A stretch of DNA of 64,000 nt, taken from NCBI RefSeq assembly GCF_000283155.1, contig NW_004454160.1, positions 9,441,285 through 9,505,284 of the forward strand, in the 5' to 3' direction. Source of the DNA: Ceratotherium simum simum (lineage: Eukaryota; Chordata; Mammalia; Perissodactyla; Rhinocerotidae). How positions within the stretch are numbered: the first letter of the stretch is position 1; each line of letters opens with the position of its first letter. This document shows positions 21,785-33,700 of the stretch, piece after piece. Under the pieces are notes generated by a model. It saw only the letters and a program-made list of their open reading frames with translations. It was not told the DNA's origin and ran no database searches. Both the position numbers and the translations under genes were made by a program.

Positions 21785-24700
21785 GTTAGTGCCGGGCCGG
21801 GGCGGGCCGGGGCCAGGGCGCGGGGCAGCGCGGGGACGGGGACAGGACAGGGGGCTGAGTCGGGCGCGGCACAGGGGAGGGCGCGGATGGTGGGATCCCG
21901 GGAGCAGTGTGAGGGGCATTCGGGAGGGCTGGGCAGGGGTCAGGAAGCTGGAGAGAGGGCGCAGGTAAAGGTGGAAAGGGGCAGGTAGGGACGGGGTTGG
22001 AGGTCGGAGGAGTGGCCAGGCAGCGTGGGTGGGGGGAGTCGGCCGGCCAGAGGAAACGGTTCTGTGGGGCCCCGGGGCCACGTGTCCTTCCAGCAGGAAG
22101 CTTGTGGTGCAACCGCAGGGTGCCTGAAGCGCCCGGGCCGCGGCNNNNNNNNNNNNNNNNNNNNNNNNNNNNNNNNNNNNNNNNNNNNNNNNNNNNNNNN
22201 NNNNNNNNNNNNNNNNNNNNNNNNNNNNNNNNNNNNNNNNNNNNNNNNNNNNNNNNNNNNNNNNNNNNNNNNNNNNNNNNNNNNNNNNNNNNNNNNNNNT
22301 AGGCGCGGGCCACGGAAACTAGGCTCCCCGCCGACGTTACCACCCCCGCCTGAGAGCAGCGAGGAGCCCTGGAGAGTGTGGCCGAGCGCGGACTTGGGAT
22401 AGAGCCTGCTTGGCTGCTTCCTTAGAGTGTGTGAACCTGCCAAGTCGCGCCTCCCGTATCCCCTGACTCCCCATCAGTGAAGTGGGAATAATTCCTCCTC
22501 CAGGGTTGTGGGGATTAAATTAGAAGTCAATATTCATTTTCCGTTCTTAGCAGGGGGGCTGGACGTTGGAAGGAAGGCAATTAGGAATTCATCCATTTTT
22601 TTTGTGAGGAGGATCAGCCCTGAGCTAACATCCGATGCCAATCCTCCTCTTTCTTTTTTCTTTTTTTCTTTTTTTTTTTTTGTTACTGAAGAAGATTGGC
22701 CCTGAGCTAACATCTGTGCCCATCTTGCTCTACTTATATATGGGACGCTGCCACAGCATGGCTTGACAAGCAGTGCTTTGGTGCGTGCACAGGATCCGAA
22801 CCTGGGAACTCCTGGCCGCTGAAGCGGAGCGTGCACACTTAACCACTTGCCCCACCGGGCAGAGGCCCAGGAATTCATTCATTTTTTCATTCATTCAACA
22901 AACATTTGTTGCTGCTTACCACTAGCCCGTGGCTCCTATTGCCGAGCAGTCATAACCCCTGGATACTTTGCCCAGAGGTCTCACCTTCTGAGGAGAAAAC
23001 AGCTGATTGAAAAATAAGCAGAGGTCATTCTCAGACAGCCCACCCCTTCTAACACTGGCAAGTCAAAAGGTTGAGTGAGACCCCCTCCTGCTCCAAGCCC
23101 CAGAGTTGGGGAGATGTGGGGGTGAGATCAGTGTCCCTTCTGCCATCACCCCTGCCCCCCTTGCTGTTCTTCCTAAACACAGGTTTCCAGTATCTGGTCA
23201 TTCCACCCACGCCAAAGCAGAGAAGTCAGAGACCATGGGCGGGGGTAGAGGCCCGGGACTGTGCAGTGCCAGAGCAGAATGCAGGGTGGGGCTGGGGTCC
23301 TCTCTTTTCTGGAGAGCACTGGCCTGGTCTTTCCTGGTCTCCCTCAACCCTCAGAAGTCTGTGCAAAAGGAAAGGGGCTGCTCCCTGCAGCCCAGAGGAG
23401 ACATTCCAGTTGTTCCCACCCACCTGGCCCCAAAACAGGGCTGATGATTGTGCCTGGAGGAGCTTCCTGGACACTGAGGAACTGCAAGATGAGCAGCCAG
23501 GATTTCCTGTCCTGAGCTCTGGCACCTGTCAGTCCAGGACAGTGTGCCCTCTTCCTCTTCTGTACCATCCTCCACCTTCCTGGGGAATTCCCCTCCCTCT
23601 TTTGCCCTTTTGGTCCCAGGGTAATTGTGTGGTAGAAGGGTGTGTGTGTGGTGTGTGTGTGTGTATACACATGTGTAAATCATCGTGGTGGGCGGAGTGG
23701 CAGTGGTGGTGGCTCTGGGTTGAGAGCAGCTGAGCTAGAAGAGGAAGGGCCAGCTTTCCCGATGGAGGTTCCAGAATGTCCTCTCACCTATATTCTAGCT
23801 GGTTCTGGGACTTGCGTCAGGTCGCTGTGGGAGGGGCTTCCAGGTGGAGGAACAAGTGTAACCAGATGCCCGACTTCCCTAGAAAAGGTAGCTCCCTCCT
23901 CAGCAAAAAACTCATAATAATTCCTTTCTAGGGCACTGGGGATTCAATGAGATGGCTGATCTTAAACATGTGTTTGATGGATGTTTTCTCTTCTGTTGAT
24001 AACCCCCTTTGAAAGGGGGGAGAAGGCAATCTTTTTCTTGGGCCTCAGCCCAAAAGGCTAGTAACTTTTTTTGTTTGAGTTTGTGCGTTTTGCTGTTCTC
24101 TTGGCTCTCCGCATAAAGCATGAGGGAATGGGCTGAAAATGCAACCCAAAGTATTTAGGGAAGGGAATAATTTCCTGAGGTTCTGGAATGATCAGTGAAA
24201 AGACTGGGTTCTCAAAGTCCTTTGCAAACAGGAGGCATCCCGCATCTGTGGGATGTGTGCTGTGTACTGCATCCAGAAGGCAGGAGCATGGACAGAGGAC
24301 TCTCATAATTCTCACCCCCAGCAGATTCTGTTAACAGTCTCTAAATAGTCCCTGAATCACCCCGTGCCTCAGTTTCCCCATCTGTATCAGCTTGTTCCTC
24401 AGACAGGTGATGAGGATTGAGCAACAAGTGTGTGCAAGTTGTGAGTAAGGCGTGGTGATGGTTCCCAGTGTTCTGGGTCAGTGTTCTCACCATTACATCC
24501 TTATTAACTGTGATTGGGGTTCTCCCTGGGACTCATGGCTGGGCGACTGAGTACTGGCTTTTGCTAGCCCCACAGAAGCCAGGTCTGGAGCTCTTAAGAG
24601 CAAGGCAGCTGTCTCCCCTATTCCAGCACTCCACTTTCTTCTGGAGGGCTCTAATTCTTGCAGGAATGGCAGACACTGGCACCAAACCCTTTTGCCTCCT

Positions 24701-27700
24701 GGCTCCTCTTAGGGGCAGCTTCCCGGCAGAAGTCCTTCTCTCTTCCCCCCGTGTATCTACTCATTTAAGGGTTTATGTGAGACTCCTGGGTGACTTATTG
24801 CTATTCTTTCTCTTTTCCCCAGCCTCCAGACATAGCCTCTAGACTCCACTAAAGCCCCAGAGGCCAGCTGCTCTGAGTTGAGCTTGGGCAGAACTATTGA
24901 CCTGGCCCAACAGGGAAAGAAGACTCAGCAGGAGTGGGGGTGGGGTGGAGATCACCCGGATGTTTTCCGCTGCCGCTGAGTGACCCTCAGGCTGCTGATG
25001 CAACCAGTCCCTTACCATAGGCCAGGGAGAATGTCCTGAGTCAGCGCTTCCTATATGAGAAGAGGGATTCTTTGCTGGAGCCCTGGAACAGGTCTCAGTG
25101 AGAGAAGTCAGTCTTGCGACGTGTTGCAAAGGGTGAGGGAAGCACCACTGTAGATGGTCTTGAAATATCAGGAACTCTCCAGCTCAGAGATGGACTTTCT
25201 TTCTATTGCACCACCAGAAGAGGAGGCTTTTATGTTTGTATTGATTTCCGGGACTCCCTCTTGCTAGAACAATTTCTCCGTTTAGATAATTAACGGGCCA
25301 AGTCTATTGATCTTAATCAGGGGAGGCAGTGGCATCTTGGCTGTGGACTGTCTCTTGCTTGCAGCCCTGAAGTCCTGGAAGTTCCAGAGTGCAGCAGGTG
25401 CCTTGCAGGGGTTTTTGGCTGCTGTTGACCAAGTTGAGAATTGAAAGGTCAGGAATCAAAGTTATGGGGATATAAAAATCCCTGTCCAGGGGCTGGCGAG
25501 GTTCCAGTGCCCACAGTCTGATGCTATCCAGCATTCTTCACTGTCCCAAGGTTGTAAATAAAACCATTGCACAATCCGCAGCCCAGAATTCAAAGCTCTT
25601 AGCCCAGAAGCAGCTGGGCCTTGGAGGTGTTTGCTCGTGACCTTTTCTCTCCCCACACCCTGGGGCTCCTGGGAGGAGCTGAGGTCTGAGCTGCCTGCCA
25701 GGATGCTGCCTCTGTCAGTGCCGGCGTTCTGCTGCCTTCCTGGGTCCTGTCACATCCTTCCTGCTCGACCATTGGGTGCACAGGATGGAAACTGCTCTCC
25801 CGTATTTGGAAGACAGCGTGTGGCGTGGTTTCATAGAGCTGTGGCTGGAGACTGAAGCGGCAGCCCCTTTCTCAGGCTTTCTGTAGCCAGTCTGTGTTGG
25901 AGGAAAGGGAAGCACTCCATGCCCTGCAGGTCTGAGAAGATGGAGGGACAAGTAGTAGGCGGGATGTTCAGGCTCTTCCGCAACCGGCTGCCTCGACTCC
26001 GAGCAGGTCTGGACTGGATTGCCCACTTCCTTTTTTCCAGGGTAACTCTCTTTCAGGGGGCTGTTTCTTCCCTGAAATGCTTCTTCCTCCTCTTCCTTTT
26101 ATATCTCAACCTCTTCCCGGTCCCCATGTGACTGGGCCAGGAGGTTTCCCCTGTTGGTTTTGAGAGCCTGTCATGCCCTCTGTGGGGGTTGTTGTGGTCA
26201 TGGCCCCATGCCCTTGGGCCTGTTCTGATTTACTGAGTACAAATCAAGTCAGGGCACATGTTCCAGGTACTGCTCCGGGCCCCGTATGGCTAGGCAGAGT
26301 CTCTGCAGTCCTCTGGGGCATAGGATCTCCCAGGTGGCCTCCCTGGTACAGTTCCTTGGCTTCCAAATCGTTGGTTTCTTTCCGCCTCTTGGCTCATCTT
26401 CTTTCCTCCTCTTGGCTCCTCATTGTTTCAAGTCTCCCAGGGCAGGCACGGAAACTGCCCAGTTGGCTCTGATCCTGCTCTAGGACCTGAGGAGCTGGGC
26501 AGGCTCCAGGGACCTCAGCGTTGGCATGGCGGCCTTAAGGTGCGGAAGTTGCTGGGAGCCTCACAGACTCTACTTGGGGCACGAATCAATGAGATACCAA
26601 ATGGGCCCTGGTGTCTTGGTTTCAGGACCTCCCCAGGACAATCTGGGGGAAGATGTAAAGGAACCAGAAAGAGCCCAGGAGCACTGTCTGCCCAACTTTG
26701 CTGGAGGGCAGCACTTCTTTGAATACCTCCTTGTGGTTTCCCTCAAAAAAAAACGTTCAGGGGATGATTATGAGCCCACGATCACCTACCAGTTTCCCAA
26801 GGTAAGGACTGAGGCGGAGGCAAGGGGAGACAGAGGATTGGGTATTTGAGAGGTGTGGGGGGTGCCCTCTCCCCCTCCCCACCCTGCTGGGCTTGAGTCT
26901 GGAGCTGCCCTGAGCCGGCTGCTCCTCTTTCCTTCAGGCCCAGCCCTGTTTTCTGTTATCACCCACAGAATCTAGGTCTGGCTTCTTTGTGGGGAACTGA
27001 CCTAGGCTCCCCAGCCGAGAAGCTAGGCTAGTTCTTTTGCCCCTTTTGAAACCTCCTAGTTAGTCCAAATTCCATCCTCAGTCACCCTTCTCTGTAGAGA
27101 CGCTTACCTTCTGCCAAAGCTCCTTGCAGGAGTCCCCTCCCTGGGATAGATCAGAAGGAGAGGGTGGGGCAGGCACGCAGCTGGTGGGCAGGCTCAGCAT
27201 GTGGCCACAGCCCAAGCATCAGGCTCCTTCTTGTCTGGTCCTGCACTTGGTGAAGGGGCAGGGATATGACATCCTTCTCGTTAATCCTGACAGTGCGGCA
27301 ACTGAGCTGGCCACTTCTCGTCTCTGATGTGGTGCCTCTCTGATGTGGTCCTCCCAGGAAGCAAGGCAGTCTCTGGGCCTTTCTGTAGTCAGTGTGGCCC
27401 TGGCCCCCTTCTTGACCCTGTAGATCCTCAGGATACTGAAGTCCAACTCAGGTTCAGTGTGGCCCAGGAGGGTCTATTTCAGCCTTGGGGTCGTTCCAGC
27501 CAGACTCAGAATGAAGTCCCTGTGCAGAGTGACAGGCGGAGGCACACTTTGAGCCCCGTGTCCGTGGAAAAGCTTATTCTCAGAGTGCTTTAGAGCCTCA
27601 AAGAAGCCCACCAGCCCACCAGCCCTCTCCTCCTGCCCTTCCCTCCACCATCCCCTTGTCTCTTTTCCTATTCCTTGTAGCGGGAGAACTTGCTTCGGGG

Positions 27701-30700
27701 CCAACAGGAGGAGGAGGAACGGCTGCTTGGAGCCATCCCCTTGTTTTGCTTCCCAGATGGGAATGAGTGGGCACCACTCACTGAGTACCCCAGGTAATTG
27801 ATTGGTCCTGGGACGGGGGAATCTTGGATTGGGGGAGAAGGGACAAGTGTTAGCACTGTAGTTCCTGTGGCCCCTCCCTTGGTGTGTATGCTGACGTCTC
27901 GCCAGCTTCCCTCCTGATAGGGAGGGACTGGAGTGGATTCATTTATAAATTTCTTGCCTGGGGTCCCTTAAGACCAGGGATCTTAGCTAACCCGGTTGAC
28001 CAGTCACCTCTGTCCAGAGAAGGGCGAGATTCTCTCACCTGTCATAGGACTGAGAGTCGCTGTGTTTTGACTCTGCCACTGGCAGAAGCTGGACTTAGAA
28101 GAAGGCTTTTGACCTCGAAGAAGGCGGTAGAGCAAAGTCCCCTATAGCCTGAGCCCTGAAATTTGCCTGCCTGAGCTCGAATTTTGGCTTTACCACTTAT
28201 GTGTGGAATGACCTTGGTAAGAAACACCTTCTCCGAGCCTCAGTTCCTTCATCTTTAAAGTGGGGATAATAATTGAACCCACCTCAAAGGGTTGTTCTGA
28301 GAATTAAATAAGATGTTGCATTTAGAGCTTGACACCAGTAAGCACTTAATAGGTTACTGGTTTTGTTACTACTCTCGTGATTAATCAGCAGCTCCCTTTG
28401 CTCAGTTCACCCACCTCAGCACCCTCTGATGCTGACCACCTTCTGGTTTTAGAATCTTGTGAGCAAATACAAACCAGGTCTTGTCTGCTCTTCCTCAGGG
28501 AGACCTTCTCCTTCGTCCTGACCAATGTGGATGGGAGCAGGAAGATTGGATACTGCAGGCGCCTCTTGGTCTGTGCAGCTCAGAACTGCCCCCTCTTCTC
28601 TGCAGCCTGCTCGGCTCCACGGCTGGGCTTGCTCAAGCCTCAGCTGCAAAAGCCAAGGCTCCCTGGCAGTGGTGGTTGTAGAGAGAGCACAGCCCAGCAC
28701 CTGCTGCCATGGTAGTGCCCTCAACAACCCCACAAGAACGGGGACACACGCCCCTCCTTACCCACCCAGGGGACCTTTGCTGACCATGCTTTGGTCTGTG
28801 CTCTCCCCGGCTTTCAACAGCTCCCCTCTGTGGGAGGCTCCAACCAAAGCCACTCTCCACCTTCTCTATCCAGGCCTTGTTGCCATGGCCCCTGGAGCCT
28901 TGCAGAGCATAGAATGGGATTTGGACAACTAGGTTCATTCCTTGGGTCTCTCCGAGTCACTTTTCCAGGGCCCTGCTCCCTAGCTACTGCCTCATCTCTA
29001 TAGCACACTTGCTTCCACTCTTTGCTGACCCTAGATGGCGTTGGCGCTGATGGTGGCAGTGCTTCCTAGTGAGCCCACCCAGCCCCTCAAGGCCATCTTC
29101 TGGTTTTGGTGGTCCCTCTGGCCTCCCTACTGCCTGTCCCATGAATGTGACCTCCACACAGCCAGGCCTTTCTCTATCCGGCCCACCATTTACCATAAAT
29201 CCCCCAGCCCCAGCCACCAGCCTTGTGCCCCATGAGCCCCAGTTGGGCAAAGGCCCCAGGGAGGCTGCAGCACTGAAGGAGGCTCTCTGTCCGTCCCCAG
29301 CCCGCCGGCCGTGGCCCTCGCCTTCCCAAGGTGTACTGCATCATCAGCTGCATCGGCTGCTTTGGCTTGTTCTCCAAGGTAGGGCTGGAATGGGTGCCTC
29401 AGGGGCCTGTTCGGCCTGTCCAGCTTCCCGGTCTGCCTGCCCTGCCTGTGCTCCCTGAGCCCTTAGTGGAGTTCTTCCCTCACAGCCAGGGTCAGCAGAG
29501 GCACACTGGGGAAACTGAGGCAGAGAGCGGCTTGGCCTCAACTTGATTTTAGGGAAAGGTGGGAACAGAACCCATGGGACTCTCTCCCCTGCTGAGAGAC
29601 CCACTGCTTCCACTCTACTCAGGTGAGAAAGCAATTGGAGCAGGACGGTGGGAAGAACCCCGGGTTAAGAATCCGGAGCTTCAGGAGACTTGCCCAAGAT
29701 TCATTTTCCCCATCTGTCAAATACATGTGATGATCCCTCACCTTCCCATCTCACGGGCTGCTGTGAGGCTCAGATGAGGTGATATATGAGAAAGGCAGAG
29801 CACTAAACAGACATGAAGATAATTATTATACTATGGGGGTCCCGAGACTCCCTCTGACTCCTTCCAGAATAGAAGAGAAGTTGAGGCCTCCAGGACTTCT
29901 CTTGCTGGAGCAAATCTGAGTGCCAGTACACCTGAGTTGGGATCAGAGCGGAGTCTCTCAGAATGGATGGGGCATATCTTAATGGCCACGAAAGAGCTTC
30001 AGTGTACTCTGCCCCCAGCAGGCCCCTTGGAGGATGAAGGGAGGAAATTCCATGAGCCTTTGCTTGGGTCAAGTATTTATCTGAGCAGGGCTCTGATGGA
30101 TGGAGGCAGTCCTAGCCCTGGGGAGTCTCCAGTGGAAGTTGGAGGACAGAGTGGCACCCAAGAGGCCCAGCCTTCTAGGCTCCCACTCCAACCAGCAAGA
30201 AAGAACATGATACCGTCATGGATGATAAGTTTACTCTGGGATGCCTTCCTGGGGAAGGTGGTTTATGTTGATGTTAGGAGAAGGGAGGAATACAGGTTGG
30301 TAGAGAGAGGATGGAAAGAAGAAGGCCAGGAAAAAGCAGGTATTGTGCAGAAGACAAACAGCAGACTAGTATCTCCCTGGGAGGAGAGAGAACCAGTGGT
30401 TGGAGGGGCCTAAGGATACAGGAGGATTGGCTGGACTAGTGTGGGAGCCTCACACGTGGGGTCTCTGCCACCCTCCCAGTAGCATCCCTTTGAGCCATGC
30501 CTCCCATGGTCCTTTTCTGTGCAGATCCTGGATGAAGTGGAGAAGAGGCATCAGATATCCATGGCAGTCATCTACCCGTTCATGCAGGGTCTCCGAGAGG
30601 CAGCCTTCCCTGCTCCTGGGAAGACTGTCACCCTCAAGAGCTTCATCCCCGACTCGGGCACTGAGGTGGGTTAGCAAAACGGGTGAGACCTTCCCTGACT

Positions 30701-33700
30701 GGAGGGGGAAGACTTCTGTGGCCCCTCTCCTCACGGTCCTTCCCTTCACCAGGTTAATATATAGAGAAACGGAGCCCAGGCAGGGACTGGGACTTGACTA
30801 GAATTATTGACAGAACTGAAAATCAAACCCAAATCTTCTGATCCTCCCAACCCGATGCTCACAAGGATGTAGTTACTGTTCAAGCCACCAAGACTTTTAT
30901 TTATAATAAATAAACCATGTAAGCTGAGGTTCCTGGTGCTAGAATGGACTTTGCCACTAGCCCAGCCCCCAAACTGCCACTGTTTCCCATTACCACCCTT
31001 AGGTTCCTGTGTCTGTCCTCTATCCCTACCTTATGGCCGCCATCTGTCTATTTCTTATCACCTATCCCCACCCCTGAGTCCCCACCCGTGCCACACGGGG
31101 ATGCCATTGTTTTAAGGCACTAAGCAGACGGAGGCAGCAAATAGAACATTGTTTTAAAAATTACAGTCCTGATCCCTGGTACTCTGGATAAGCTATGTGT
31201 CCCTCTGAACCTTGGCTTCCTGCTACGAAAATAAAGGGAGGGGCTAGGCTTTTTCACTTATTCAAAAAATAAGTATGTAATGTTTGCCATGTGCCAGGCT
31301 ATAGTATTTTCTGGATATAAAGTGGTGAATAAAATGAACATGGTCCCTGACCTTATGGAGCTAAACATCTAGGGGGGGAGACAGACATTAAATAAGAAAA
31401 CACACAAATAAATCTATAATTAAAAATCATATGATTGTGATGAAAGGAAAAAAACAGGATGCTACGTGAGAAAATGATGGGAGATATAGGTCACATTAGG
31501 TGGTCCAGGAAGGCCTCCGAAACATAAAGGAGGATGAGAGTGAGGGGAGAAGAGCAGTCCGGGGGAGGGCCTAACCTGTGAAGGACCTCAGGCAGGAAGA
31601 ACGTGATGTGCTCAAAGAACATAAAGGATTGCCGTGGCGTCACAGTGAGCGCAGTGGAGCGCGCTCAGTGAGGCTAGTGAGGGAGGCAGGACCTGGTGGG
31701 CCCTGCCAGGGATGATGTCAGTGTTATCCTCAGAGCAGAGGGAAACTGTGGATGGGTTTTAGCAGGGGAGAGACAGGGTCAGATTTACTCCTGTTGGGAG
31801 AATGGAGTGGAGGCTGGTAGAGGCCCAGCATTTTAGGGGCTGCATGATTTTTCAGTGTGGTGACACCCCCTCTCTCTGGTTTCCCCACAGTTCATCTCAC
31901 TCACACGGCCCCTGGACTCCCACCTAGAACATGTGGATTTTAGTTCTCTGTTACACTGCCTCCGTTTCGAGCAGATTCTTCAGATCTTTGCCTCTGCAGT
32001 GCTGGAGAGAAAAATCATCTTCCTGGCAGAAGGTCTCAGGTGGGTCCAGCATTGAGTGGGTCCCCTGAACTGACTGGCATCCCTGGGTTCAAGGGGACAG
32101 ATTGGAGAGTCCTCAGAGGAAATCAGGCTGTGGGACCCATGCGCCCACCCTCCTGCCTCGAGGTCTTGATCTGCACTGTCTAGACAAACAGCTGTTGCAA
32201 TTCTCCTGCTTCTGCCTCCAAACTTGATGGCTGCCTAAGCCTGAAGAATGCTCCTGATTTAGTTCTGAGTAAGGGCATGAAGTGTTCCTGGGACAGTCCA
32301 GGCGGAGACCAATTAGGGTGAATGCAGATATGACTCTGCTCTTGAGAGGCTGAGGGAGGGAAGCAGCGCGAGGACAGGGCAGGAAGGCGGATAATGGTAT
32401 GAAGGTCAAGCCCAGCATCCTCAACAGCAAACACATCTCATCTATCCATTTACTCACTCATTCAACAAACATGTATCATGTGTCAACTGTTTGCCAGATG
32501 CCAAGCATTGGGAAGATACAGACAAATAAGACACGGTCCTTGGCCTCAAAGGGATGTAGAATTGTGCACTGGTTGAAAGCATAGGTGTTGAAATCAGCAG
32601 AACAAGGTTCAAGTCCTGTTCTTCCACCCTTAGCTGTGTGGTTCCTCTTAGGTTAGTTTCTTAACTTTTGAAGTCATGACCTTCTTATGTGTAAAATGGA
32701 GATAACCTACCTCATAAGGTTGTGGTGAGGATTAAATTAAATAATGCACATTAGGTACATAGCACCCTGCCAGGCACACATTGGTAAGTGCTAGCTGTTA
32801 TTCTTAATAATAAGTTCACAATTGAATATATCCCTGTGTTTAGTTGAAGCAGGGTACTGTCATGTCCTGGTCTCTACCTCTTAGGAGCTTCAAGTCTGAG
32901 AAAGACATGAGGAGACATGTGACAGAATGGAGAAGAAAAAAAAAAAAATTAAACAGAGGTTGGCCTTCTGTTCATGTCTGGGGAGGGAGAAAGCTAATGA
33001 TATTGGGCTGACAACTCTGGTTCTCTCTTTCAGGGAAGAGAGGAAGAAAGGGGATGTTAGGGACCCAAATGTTAGGCCATAGGGTCAGGTGTATGTCATG
33101 GGTTTCACAGGAAAGGAAGCTTGGGCAGGGAATGGGGTCTGTGGGTTGAAAATTCTATAAAAATCAGTGATAACCAAAAAGTCACTAGTTGTAGGCCAAT
33201 CCTTGAGGGAAGTGGTATAATCTTTTGTTTTAGGAATAGCTCTCCCACTCTCAGCCCTGTAGGGAAATGAGAAGTTTCTGTTGCAGCTGGAGCTGGGATT
33301 CTGGCCTTTCCCACTAAGGTCAGTGTTTAGGAAGTGAAGGTGACTCCAGGTGTCAGCTGGCCTGGACACAGGCAAAGGCTGGCAGGACTTACCTCTCAGG
33401 CGTTGACTTTTTCCAGGGAGATCCCACCGCCCCCCATTTCCTTCCCACACTGAGTTGTCAGATCCCTGAAGCGCAGGCAGGGAGGGGACTTCCAGGCAAC
33501 CTAAGCCTTGGCTAGACTCTCAGAGACTCAATCTTTCTAACTCAGGAAGTGCTAGCTTGATACTAGGAATTGAAACAAGGTTTCCGCATCTGTGTTTTTA
33601 TTGGCCTTGGTTTGGGGGCAATTTGGAGAAATGAAGAGCCATGAAAGGTAGCGGAGAATAGAGAAGACAGAGTGTGGAGTTGTGTCTGTGTGTGTGGGGG

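Larger units (their letters stand above)
21350..22420. promoter_or_regulatory. CpG island promoter of DENND2D (partly unsequenced)
   Basis: GC-rich and CpG-dense sequence surrounds the first coding exon 21727-21784. A GC box of Sp1 type (ggggggcggggcc) lies at about 21674-21686, about 40 bases before the ATG, and no TATA box is evident. The position of the start site is not visible. The long open frames on both strands here (such as 21135-21728 and 21425-22081 on minus) are what stop-poor GC-rich DNA gives by chance. A run of N covers 22145-22299. Confidence 0.8.

Noticed and set aside
21135..22081. Long minus-strand frames (197 and 218 codons) over the DENND2D first exon
   Set aside because: They lie in a GC-rich island where stops are rare, overlap frames on the other strand, have low-complexity Pro/Arg/Ala/Gly composition and no recognisable domain. 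One of them is cut by the N gap when extended.
23071..23733. Open frame of 220 codons on + in the first DENND2D intron
   Set aside because: No domain or family is recognisable, composition is irregular, several frames on both strands overlap it, and it runs through a (TG)n repeat. It is not bounded by convincing splice sites.
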